Positions 31,174 to 37,198 of a stretch of 37,198 nucleotides of DNA are shown piece after piece. A program made the position numbers and the translations under genes. The notes beneath the pieces are model-generated. The model worked only from the letters and a program-made list of their open reading frames with translations. It had not been told where the DNA came from and did not search any database. Positions within the stretch are counted from its first letter, which is position 1. The number at the start of each line of letters is the position of its first letter. The DNA comes from an uncultured Acidimicrobiales bacterium (GTDB taxonomy: Bacteria; Actinomycetota; Acidimicrobiia; Acidimicrobiales; SZUA-35). The stretch spans positions 1-37,198 of the forward strand of contig CALJMD010000004.1 of assembly GCA_937981915.1 (NCBI GenBank), written 5' to 3'.

Positions 31174-32244
31174 ATGATGATCGCATCGCAGCTGGTAGCG
31201 CTGTTGGACGGGTTTGGGCTGGCGGTGACGCTGCCCATCGGGCTGGTGGTGACGGCCTTTGGGTTCGGGGTCCGCCACGGTTTCGATTGGGATCACATCG
31301 CCGCGATTTCCGATCTGAGCGGCTCGGTCGAGAGCCGCCGCCGTGGCCTGGCGTTGTCGATGATGTACGCCCTCGGTCACGCGGCAGCCGTTCTTGTGCT
31401 CGGTCTGATCATTGTGGTGATCGGTTCATCGATTCCCGATCAGGTGGCGGACCCATTGGAGCGATGGATGGGTCGAGTGGTCGGCTTTACTCTCGTAGCG
31501 CTGGGTCTTTGGATCTTGATCGAGCTGGTGCGCAAGGGGCGCGACTTCCGGCTTCGGAGCCGTTGGATGTTGGTGTTGCAGGGCACGTTCGCCGGCGTTC
31601 GGCGGGTTCATCGCTCCTTGGATCCCCGAACGCGCAAGACGGTTCGCCACCTCGAGGTGGAACACGAACATCCTCACCCGCATGACGATGTTGACCCGTC
31701 GGGCGGGTCGACCCATGACGATGTGCAGGCCCATGATCACGCTCATATGGCTGAACCGGCTGCCGTTGCCGCCGAACCGGTGGCCGCTCTGTCGGAGGCG
31801 TCAGTCGGTTCCCTCGGGCATTCCCACGCCACTCACGACATCGATCTAGGCCAGAGCGAGGTTGACAGTCACAGCCACGGTCACAGTCTCAGTGACAGTC
31901 ATAGTCACCGGCACAGTCACAAAATGGCCCTAGGCGATCTTGGTGGAGGCACCGCGGTTGGTGTCGGGGTGTTGCACGGGGTAGGCGTGGAAAGCCCGAC
32001 TCAGATCGCCTTGTTTACGGCGTCGGCCTCGGTTGGACAGGGCTGGGCGGCCCTTGCATTGCTGGTCGCCTGGGTTTGCGGCCTTGTGGTGGCCAACGGC
32101 GTGTTGGCGGTGGTAGCCGGATTCGGCCTGCTGCAAGCCGAGCGCTATTTCGCTGTGTACGCCACGGTGGTGGTGTTGGTGGCGCTGCTGAGCATCGCCA
32201 TGGGCGGCGCACTTATAGCCGACGTTGCTCTACCGCTGCCCTGA
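31174..32244 (+). CDS. NiCoT-like nickel/cobalt transporter with long His-rich loop
   Basis: A 356-residue membrane protein from ATG 31174, or ATG 31177. VRHGFDWDHIAAISD contains HX4DH, the metal-recognition motif in helix II of HoxN/NixA-type NiCoT permeases. About seven TM helices are predicted: residues ~10-35, 60-90, 100-120, and then four after residue 255. The segment ~155-250 is a hydrophilic loop with many His in HxH runs (EHEHPHPHDD, HDHAHM, HSHGHSLSDSHSHRHSH). Such loops bind or buffer Ni/Co/Zn. GVLHGVGVESPTQIALF after it replaces the usual second signature. Substrate is probably Ni2+ or Co2+. It is divergent from the selenoprotein gene. Confidence 0.82.
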   Translation: MMIASQLVALLDGFGLAVTLPIGLVVTAFGFGVRHGFDWDHIAAISDLSGSVESRRRGLALSMMYALGHAAAVLVLGLIIVVIGSSIPDQVADPLERWMGRVVGFTLVALGLWILIELVRKGRDFRLRSRWMLVLQGTFAGVRRVHRSLDPRTRKTVRHLEVEHEHPHPHDDVDPSGGSTHDDVQAHDHAHMAEPAAVAAEPVAALSEASVGSLGHSHATHDIDLGQSEVDSHSHGHSLSDSHSHRHSHKMALGDLGGGTAVGVGVLHGVGVESPTQIALFTASASVGQGWAALALLVAWVCGLVVANGVLAVVAGFGLLQAERYFAVYATVVVLVALLSIAMGGALIADVALPLP

Positions 32245-32284
32245 GACTTCTGCCTGAGGTTTCGCCACGTGGAGCTGCCTGGAT

Positions 32285-33679
32285 CTAGGGGAGTAGTTCC
32301 TCGGCGAGCTGCAGTTGGTCGGGGGTGAACTCGCCGTAGGTCGAGTTGCTCGGGGACCCAACCCAGAGTCGGGCGACGGCTTCGGCGAAGTCTCCTGCGC
32401 CGACGCTGAAGTCGTTGAGGCCGTCCCCGGCCCACCATACGGCAGGCATCTGTCTGGCTTCGATCCACTGGGCCCTCTCGCCGCCACCGAAGTGGGTGAC
32501 GTCGATGGCGTGCCCTAGTTCGTGGGCCAGTATTTCGGCGATGGCTCCGGGGGTGTCATCGTCGTCGACGTAGATCTCGATTGATCGGGTCTGCGGAAAC
32601 GTGAGACCCCGATAGCCCGGTCGGTCATTCATGTAGGTGACTCGCCAGTCGGGTAGCACGGATCGCCAGTCGTAGTTGATGAGGGCTTCAGCCTCTACCC
32701 CGAGAGTGGTGGGGTCGGTGGCGGCCAGCTCGGTCGGTGCCGGGTCCGATTCGTCCGACGTTACCTCTGGTGCCTCGTCGGTCTGGTCGGTTTCCGTCGA
32801 CGTTGGTTGGTCCCCGTCAGTGATTGGCCCAGTGTCGCCGTCATCTTGAGCGGCGCTTGGTTGCTCGGCTTCTTCGGCCTGTTCTGCGGCCACGGTTGTT
32901 GACGACCGGGCCTGAAGCGGCTCGACGGTGATGGTGGTGGGGAACGACGGTGCGTCGATCATCTGCTCGTTGGCCGGTTGACCGACCGGTCCGGCTGAGG
33001 TCTGGGGAGCTGCTGTGTCACCTGCTGAAACTGACGAGATGACAAACGACCCGACAACGGTGGCGGCCACGAGTAGTCCAGCGTTTGGCAGTAGGAACCG
33101 GCCAATGAGCGACCGGGTGCGACTGTCGACTGTTTCGTCCAGCATGAGCTGGCCGAGCCGACGTTCGAGTCGACCGAGTTCCAGCTCGAGGGTTTCGCTG
33201 AGAATGCCCAGGTCGTCGTCGCGAATCGCTAACTCGTTGCCCGGTTCGATGCCCCGAAGCAGGTAGAGGAGTGACAGGTACCGTTCCAGCACCGCGTCGA
33301 CCAGTTGGTCGCCGGCGAGCGGGTTGGTCGTCCGGCGAATTTCGTAACTTTGACTTCCCACCGCAACCCGTCGGCCTGGCAGGTCGACGATCAGTTTGTT
33401 GTTGCGCTCGGCTGAGAGCGAGCCGGGGTCAAGCTGGTAGAGCTCGACGAGCCTCTCAGCGACAGGGTCGGTGAGCAGCACGAGGCCCTGCTCGGCTCGA
33501 CTTAAGAACCCCGAGGTGAACGCGCCGTGCGACCGGCCCGCCAGTTCGTCCAGTTCCACATCGAGTTCGGATCGCCTGGCCTGCAGCAGCGCCCCCAAGC
33601 GATCGGGGGAGATCAGGGAAGGTTGTTGGTCAGCGGAACGATCGACCATCGGTGAGCTAAGGGAGGATGTCATTGACAA
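32285..33679 (-). CDS. Membrane-tethered Xre-like HTH protein with extracytoplasmic HExxH metallopeptidase domain (paralogue A)
   Basis: A 464-residue protein from TTG 33679. ATG 33673 and ATG 33649 are alternatives, and no clear Shine-Dalgarno decides. Residues ~26-85 are an Xre-type HTH (RLGALLQARRSELDVELDELAGRS, FLSRAEQGLVLLTDPVAERLVELYQLD). Residues ~95-195 are a conserved helical domain (DAVLERYLSLLYLLRG, LERRLGQLMLDETVDSRTRSL). One TM helix lies at ~198-217. A ~110-residue acidic, Thr/Pro-rich linker follows. Residues ~330-464 carry ILAHELGHAIDVTH (H386, E387, H390) and DFAEAVA, where E433 is a plausible third zinc ligand as in gluzincins. It may be a sensor with its own protease or a metal-sensing regulator. 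It overlaps paralogue B by 23 nt. Confidence 0.78.
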   Translation of the reverse strand: MSMTSSLSSPMVDRSADQQPSLISPDRLGALLQARRSELDVELDELAGRSHGAFTSGFLSRAEQGLVLLTDPVAERLVELYQLDPGSLSAERNNKLIVDLPGRRVAVGSQSYEIRRTTNPLAGDQLVDAVLERYLSLLYLLRGIEPGNELAIRDDDLGILSETLELELGRLERRLGQLMLDETVDSRTRSLIGRFLLPNAGLLVAATVVGSFVISSVSAGDTAAPQTSAGPVGQPANEQMIDAPSFPTTITVEPLQARSSTTVAAEQAEEAEQPSAAQDDGDTGPITDGDQPTSTETDQTDEAPEVTSDESDPAPTELAATDPTTLGVEAEALINYDWRSVLPDWRVTYMNDRPGYRGLTFPQTRSIEIYVDDDDTPGAIAEILAHELGHAIDVTHFGGGERAQWIEARQMPAVWWAGDGLNDFSVGAGDFAEAVARLWVGSPSNSTYGEFTPDQLQLAEELLP

Positions 33680-34856
33680 GGTCCAGTTGGTCGGGCGTGA
33701 AGTCGCCGAAGTTTGAGTTGCTTGGTGAGTCGACCCAGGAGGCGGCGACGGCTTCGGCGAAGTCTCCCGCTCCGACGCTGAAGTCGTTGAGTCCGTCGCC
33801 GGCCCACCAGACCATCGGCATGTCCCTTGCTTCCAACCAGTTCATTCGATCATCGTCGTCGAGGTGGGTGACGTCGATCGCGTGGCCAACCTCGTGAGCA
33901 AGCACGCCGGCGACATCGTCAACCGAGGCGTTGGCGTCGATGTAGATCGTGATCGATTTGGTCGGCAGGTGGGTCATGCCTTTGTAGCCGGCGCTGTCGT
34001 CTTCGTACTTAACGTTCCACCCCGGTAGTAGAGATTGCCAGTCGTAGCTGATCATCGCTTCGGCTTGAGCGCCGATCTCGGCTAGCTCGGCCCGTGACCG
34101 TTGCACTGTTTCGGTCGTGACCGTGATTGACTCGGCCTCGTGATCATGGTCGTGATCATGGTCATGGTCACCAAGGGTGTCGTCTTCACTGAAGGCAGCT
34201 GTTATTGCTTCACTTTGCAGTGATGGCGTTCCCACGGTGTCGCTACCAAGGCCGCTGACGATGACAAGCGAACCGAGCGACATGGCTGCGACCAGCAGGC
34301 CGGCGCTTGGCACCAGATAGCGCTTCAGAAGTGACTTGGTGCGGCTGTCGACCGAGGCGCTGAGCATCAGCTCCATGAGGCGCCGTTCGATCATTTCGAT
34401 TTCTGCGGTCAGTGAGCCGGACAGCACCGCCAGGTCCGGATCCCGCAGTGGAACTTTTGTGCCGGGGTCGACTTTGCGCAGAATATAGAGCAGGGCCAGG
34501 TAGCGCTCGAGTATGTAGTCAAGCTGGCTTTCGTAGGTTTCTCCGCCCTCAGTGGCCGACAGTTCCACCAGCTCGTCTCCGACGGCCAGCTTCCCGCTAG
34601 GCAGATCGAGGACCAACTCGCTCTTTCGCTGGTCCATTGCTTCTTCTTCGATGCGGTATAGCGAAGCCAGCTTTTGCATTGTCGGGTCGGCCAGTGGCAC
34701 CCGGCCTTTTTCGACGATCGACAGAAACTGCGGAGTGAATTCGCCGTTGGACCGCTGCGAGAGGTCTTCGAGCTCCAAGCCTTGCTCGGATCGTCGGGTG
34801 TTGAGGAGCGCGCCGAATCGCTGTGTCGGTACCGGAGAGACAACTGTCGAAGCCAT
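33657..34856 (-). CDS. Membrane-tethered Xre-like HTH protein with extracytoplasmic HExxH metallopeptidase domain (paralogue B)
   Basis: 399 residues from ATG 34856 (AAGG 8 nt upstream). The layout matches paralogue A: HTH at ~12-70 (RFGALLNTRRSEQGLELEDLSQRS, FLSIVEKGRVPLADPTMQKLASLY), helical domain at ~80-180, TM at ~183-202, linker, and HEVGHAIDVTH (H321, E322, H325) plus DFAEAVA (E368). The C-terminal parts of A and B are nearly identical over WWAGDGLNDFSVGAGDFAEAVA. The shorter linker here has HDHDHDHDH (231-239), a likely metal-binding tract absent from A. It is the promoter-proximal gene of the pair and is divergent from the repeat lipoprotein gene. Confidence 0.78.
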   Translation of the reverse strand: MASTVVSPVPTQRFGALLNTRRSEQGLELEDLSQRSNGEFTPQFLSIVEKGRVPLADPTMQKLASLYRIEEEAMDQRKSELVLDLPSGKLAVGDELVELSATEGGETYESQLDYILERYLALLYILRKVDPGTKVPLRDPDLAVLSGSLTAEIEMIERRLMELMLSASVDSRTKSLLKRYLVPSAGLLVAAMSLGSLVIVSGLGSDTVGTPSLQSEAITAAFSEDDTLGDHDHDHDHDHEAESITVTTETVQRSRAELAEIGAQAEAMISYDWQSLLPGWNVKYEDDSAGYKGMTHLPTKSITIYIDANASVDDVAGVLAHEVGHAIDVTHLDDDDRMNWLEARDMPMVWWAGDGLNDFSVGAGDFAEAVAASWVDSPSNSNFGDFTPDQLDLVNDILP

Positions 34857-35022
34857 GTCCAGACCTTCGGATCAAATCTGGTCCTGGTTAATGGGATGTT
34901 GTGACCCGCCCCTGAGTTGATCTTCCCGGTCCTTTCGTTTGGGCGATTGCTAAAGAGCGGTTGCTAGGCGCCGACCTACATCCAGATAACCAACGATCTC
35001 CCATTGGGAGGAGTCTTAACTA
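34857..35022. promoter_or_regulatory. Divergent gap between HTH-metallopeptidase pair and repeat lipoprotein
   Basis: A 166-bp region that should contain both promoters. GGGAGGAG about 12 nt before ATG 35023 is the lipoprotein ribosome-binding site. I see no strong palindrome and no confident -35/-10 pair. TTTGGGCGATTGCTAAAG around 34945 is AT-richer than its flanks. Confidence 0.35.
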
Positions 35023-36579
35023 ATGAACCACCAAGACGACAGGGCATCGGGGCGACGCCTTGGCTGGAGACAGGGCGCTTTGTTCGCCGCCGTGTCCCTG
35101 GTAGCCGCCTCCTGTGGATCCGACGCTGATCTGGCTGAACCGGGCGACTCGTTCGCTTTCGACGACTCCGGCATCACCGTTGTCTGCGACAAGACCGGGG
35201 CTGACATCACAACCAGCGACCACGACATTTCAAATGTGGTGGTGGCAACCAAGAACGGCCAGGAAACCAAGTTCGACAATCTTTCCGGCAAGACCTACCG
35301 AGTGGACATGCGCAATGTCGCAACCGTTTGGGTGAAGTCGGCCGACAACCAGTCGGGTGACGGTCCCGGCTACGGCGAGCGTTTTGAGTGCGGAGCCGAC
35401 GGCGACGCCGCGGTCATGGTTGAAGAGCCCTCCGGTGGCGAAGAACCGGCGGCTGAAGAGCCTGCCGATGATGGCGCCGCTGATGACGGCGCAGCCGAAG
35501 ACGGAGCAGCTGATGATGGCGCAGTCGATGACGGAGCTGGTAATGATGACGCTGCCATGGACGGTGGAGACGGCAACGTAGCCGCCGACTACGGCCCAAT
35601 CGCTTCACCCACCGGCATCACCGTGACCTGTGGCGCCGACTCGATTGGCGTGACCACCACCGACCATGACATCTCCAATGTCGTCGTCGGGCTGTGGGAC
35701 GGTACGCACATCAAACACGACAACCTCAAGGGCAAGTCATACACCATCGACCAGGCCGGCGTTGTCACCGTTTGGGTGAAGTCGGCTGACAATGATTCCG
35801 GTGACGGTCCGGGCTACGGCGAGCGTTTCGACTGCGCCAAGACCAAGACTGACATTGACACTGGTGCCATGCAGGCTCCGGCTCCGGCCCCGGCTGCGGT
35901 TGAGGTTGAGGCTTCCGATACCGGCATCGCAGTGGCCTGTACCAACAGCTTCGTGTACGTCACCACCGACCGACACGAAATCTCCAACATCGTTCTTGGG
36001 TTTGGTGGCGACGAGGCCACCAAGTACGACAACTTGAACGGCTACGAGTACAAGATTGAACAGGACGCGGTCGAGACCGTGTGGGTCAAGTCCGGCAACA
36101 ACGATTCTGGTGACGGTCCCGGCTACGGCGAGCGCTTCGAATGTAAGGACGCCGCTGGCGGTGTGCTGGTTGACGACGAGACTGCTGCTGATGGTGGCGA
36201 CGGCGACGGTGCCGTCAAAGCCAAGGGCAAGAAGAACAACGATGGTGGCGACGACGGAAACGCTGTTGCCCCGGTTGAAGCCGATCTGGAAGCTGCTGAT
36301 AGTGGCATTGCTGTTGCTTGCACCGCTAGCTCCATCTATGTGAGCACCACGGTGCACGACATCTCCAACATCGTCGTCGCACTGCAGGACGGCACTCACG
36401 TGAAGTACGACAACCTCAAGGGCAAGAGCTACACCGTGCCCGAGGCCAATGTCGTGACCGTGTGGGTGAAGTCCGGTGACAACGACTCTGGCGACGGTCC
36501 CGGCTACGGCGAGCGTTTCGACTGCACCGTTCCGGCTGTTGTCGGTGGCGACATTGATGCCGAGTACGTCTCCGGCTGA
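35023..36579 (+). CDS. Lipoprotein with four 74-residue tandem domains of unknown function
   Basis: 518 residues. The N-terminus (RRLGWRQGALFAAVSLVAASC) is a lipoprotein signal with the lipid-modified Cys at 31. Four domains lie at residues 50-123, 198-271, 301-374 and 428-501, all exactly 74 long. Each begins GI(T/A)V.C, has HDISN(V/I)V or HEISNIV, YDNL or similar, then T VWVKS..N.SGDGPGYGERF(D/E)C. The Cys pair in each domain is always 68 residues apart (55/123, 203/271, 306/374, 433/501), so each domain is probably closed by a disulfide. The Asp/Gly-rich DNDSGDGPGYGE loop could bind Ca2+. Linkers are Asp/Ala/Gly-rich, and one is close to a DDGAA repeat. It is surface-exposed, with no known family recognised. 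It is a possible partner or substrate of the divergent metallopeptidase pair (inference). Confidence 0.8.
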   Translation: MNHQDDRASGRRLGWRQGALFAAVSLVAASCGSDADLAEPGDSFAFDDSGITVVCDKTGADITTSDHDISNVVVATKNGQETKFDNLSGKTYRVDMRNVATVWVKSADNQSGDGPGYGERFECGADGDAAVMVEEPSGGEEPAAEEPADDGAADDGAAEDGAADDGAVDDGAGNDDAAMDGGDGNVAADYGPIASPTGITVTCGADSIGVTTTDHDISNVVVGLWDGTHIKHDNLKGKSYTIDQAGVVTVWVKSADNDSGDGPGYGERFDCAKTKTDIDTGAMQAPAPAPAAVEVEASDTGIAVACTNSFVYVTTDRHEISNIVLGFGGDEATKYDNLNGYEYKIEQDAVETVWVKSGNNDSGDGPGYGERFECKDAAGGVLVDDETAADGGDGDGAVKAKGKKNNDGGDDGNAVAPVEADLEAADSGIAVACTASSIYVSTTVHDISNIVVALQDGTHVKYDNLKGKSYTVPEANVVTVWVKSGDNDSGDGPGYGERFDCTVPAVVGGDIDAEYVSG

Positions 36580-36605
36580 TAGTTGAGCCATCATCTCGAC
36601 CCTGG

Positions 36606-36641
36606 GTCGCGATGACACAGTAAGTCGCGATGACACAGTAA
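36606..36641 (+). repeat. Two perfect tandem copies of an 18-bp unit
   Basis: GTCGCGATGACACAGTAA occurs twice head to tail directly after the lipoprotein stop and before its terminator. The GGGTCGC at 36604-36610 can pair with GCGACCC in the terminator's left arm, so an alternative fold is possible. Two copies are too few for any CRISPR-like reading. Confidence 0.85.
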
Positions 36642-36647
36642 TCAGTA

Positions 36648-36680
36648 CAGCGACCCGGATGCTTCGGCTCCGGGTCGCTG
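36648..36680 (+). terminator. Strong hairpin terminator after the repeat lipoprotein gene
   Basis: Perfect 12-bp arms CAGCGACCCGGA (36648-36659) and TCCGGGTCGCTG (36669-36680) enclose a GCTTCGGC tetraloop-type cap. No long T-run follows (TCGCGTATC), as is common in GC-rich actinobacteria. It also isolates the tRNA gene. Confidence 0.75.
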
Positions 36681-36785
36681 TCGCGTATCGACGAATTCAC
36701 GGGCGATATCAGGAGCGATATGTGGCGCGGACGCGGTAACCTTGTGGAGCCGGGTTGGTGCCTACCGATCTGTTTGGCAATGCAC

Positions 36786-36859
36786 GGCGATGTAGCTCAG
36801 TTGGTAAGAGTGCTCGACTCATAATCGAGAGGTCGTGGGTTCAAGTCCCACCGTCGCTA
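36786..36859 (+). tRNA. tRNA-Met (anticodon CAT)
   Basis: A 74-nt cloverleaf. Acceptor arms GGCGATG / CGTCGCT (one G-U at the first pair and one U-G inside), D arm GCTC..GAGT, anticodon stem CTCGA/TCGAG with loop CTCATAA (CAT at 36820-36822), T arm GTGGG-TTCAAGT-CCCAC, and discriminator A. No CCA is encoded. The overall sequence resembles actinobacterial elongator tRNA-Met. tRNA-Ile2 (lysidine-modified CAT) is the alternative; the A at the end of the anticodon loop and the D-arm do not decide it. Confidence 0.9.
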
Positions 36860-36867
36860 CGTAGAGG

Positions 36868-36892
36868 AACGGCCGCCCTGTGGGCGGCCGTT
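36868..36892 (+). terminator. Hairpin terminator after tRNA-Met
   Basis: AACGGCCGCCC and GGGCGGCCGTT form a perfect 11-bp stem with a 3-nt loop 8 nt after the tRNA end. The sequence that follows, GCTGTTGGTTCGG, is only moderately T-rich. It separates tRNA transcription from tuf. Confidence 0.75.
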
Positions 36893-36953
36893 GCTGTTGG
36901 TTCGGCTCTTCGGGACTTGAGTGGCTTGCCGGGTTCGGTGCGGTGCTCCGGCA

Positions 36954-36983
36954 TGGACGGATTGTGCAGGCGGGGGCGATAGT
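36954..36983 (+). promoter_or_regulatory. Possible tuf promoter
   Basis: TGGACG (36954-36959) and GATAGT (36978-36983) are separated by 18 bp, upstream of tuf and after the terminator. Each matches the sigma-70-type consensus only partly. A GTCGTT/AACGAC inverted repeat follows at 36986-37001. Position is the main argument. Confidence 0.3.
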
Positions 36984-37060
36984 CTGTCGTTCGTTAACGA
37001 CCGCCTGGCTACGGGACCCTGGAAGGGTTGGTCAGGACATCAAGGAAGGACAACACCGTT

Positions 37061-37198
37061 ATGGCCAAGGAAAAGTTTGAGCGTAATAAGCCGCATGTGA
37101 ATGTTGGGACCATGGGTCATATTGATCATGGTAAGACGACGTTGACGGCTGCGATTACGAAGGTGTTGTCGGATCGTGTTGAGGGTTCGAACGCGACA
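37061..37198 (+). CDS. tuf: Elongation factor Tu, partial
   Basis: 46 codons to the window edge. It reads [19 protein letters not shown] and continues [20 protein letters not shown]. This is the EF-Tu N-terminus with the GHxDHGKT P-loop, where the usual GTIGH is GTMGH. EF-Tu delivers aminoacyl-tRNA to the ribosome in a GTP-dependent step. AAGGAAGGA lies ~11 nt upstream of the ATG. Codon choice is unlike the rest of the window: many T-ending and G-ending codons (GGT CAT ATT GAT CAT GGT, ACG ACG TTG ACG) where neighbours prefer C-ending ones. Confidence 0.96.
   Translation, partial: MAKEKFERNKPHVNVGTMGHIDHGKTTLTAAITKVLSDRVEGSNAT

Noticed and set aside
35737-36636. A 299-codon open frame on the minus strand.
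   Set aside because: It is opposite the repeat lipoprotein, and its periodicity simply mirrors the 74-residue repeats. It has no start signal of its own.
36606-36641. CRISPR or other repeat array.
   Set aside because: There are only two 18-bp units without spacers. No cas genes are in the window.
1-37198. Mobile element or prophage island.
   Set aside because: No transposase, integrase, terminal inverted repeats or phage genes were seen. The tRNA-Met gene has no partial copy elsewhere in the window that would mark an integration site.

Overview
The window looks like chromosomal DNA of a moderately high-GC actinobacterium. An acidimicrobial or other marine/soil actinobacterial lineage is my guess, not a proof. 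The reasons are GC-rich coding sequence with many GTG starts and ATGA/GTGA overlaps, MocR and ECF regulators, a CAT-anticodon tRNA that closely resembles actinobacterial elongator tRNA-Met, and tuf at the right edge. I see no insertion sequences, CRISPR arrays, integrases or attachment sites.

Layout. (1) Positions 1-5046 hold ordinary metabolic genes: a partial PhyH-type dioxygenase, a methyltransferase, a DJ-1/PfpI protein translationally coupled to a PNPOx-like flavoprotein, a divergent MocR regulator, and a 3-hydroxyacyl-CoA dehydrogenase. (2) Positions 5102-9949 (minus) form a tight operon: a small unknown protein, a 662-residue multi-domain pseudo-response regulator, a membrane-anchored HEAT protein, and a processive GT2 glycosyltransferase. 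(3) Positions 10211-23143 (minus) are a polysaccharide assembly run in which almost every gene overlaps the next: Gfo/Idh/MocA oxidoreductase, DegT aminotransferase, a Wzz-plus-initiating-glycosylphosphotransferase fusion, hexapeptide acetyltransferase, second Wzz-like protein, MurJ/Wzx-like flippase, O-antigen polymerase/ligase-like protein, coiled-coil plus degenerate NYN protein, FemAB-like acyltransferase, and two paralogous ECF sigma factors. One sigma factor carries a transmembrane helix and an extracytoplasmic Ig-like domain. (4) Positions 23461-29957 (plus) are the divergent half of the same locus: small membrane protein, asparagine-synthase-like amidotransferase, GDP-mannose-dehydrogenase-like enzyme, GT4 glycosyltransferase, and a beta-helix lipoprotein. 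Together these genes can build, modify, flip and polymerise a lipid-linked exopolysaccharide with amino-uronic sugars.

(5) Positions 29981-31099 (minus) hold the most striking feature. A DUF3179-family membrane protein is interrupted by a single in-frame TGA exactly where the family has the first Cys of its CPLC motif. A perfect 7-bp hairpin with a GGUCC loop starts 13 nt after the TGA. This has the architecture of a bacterial SECIS element, so I annotate the gene as a probable selenoprotein with a UxxC motif. (6) Positions 31174-36579 hold a NiCoT-like Ni/Co transporter with a long His-rich loop, two tandem paralogues that join an Xre-like HTH, a TM helix and an extracytoplasmic HExxH metallopeptidase domain, and a divergent lipoprotein with four exact-length 74-residue repeats. 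(7) Positions 36580-37198 hold a terminator, tRNA-Met(CAT), another terminator and the start of tuf.

A recurring theme is membrane-tethered DNA-binding proteins with extracytoplasmic domains: one sigma factor and two HTH-metallopeptidases. They suggest unusual one-protein signal transduction around the envelope and polysaccharide functions.
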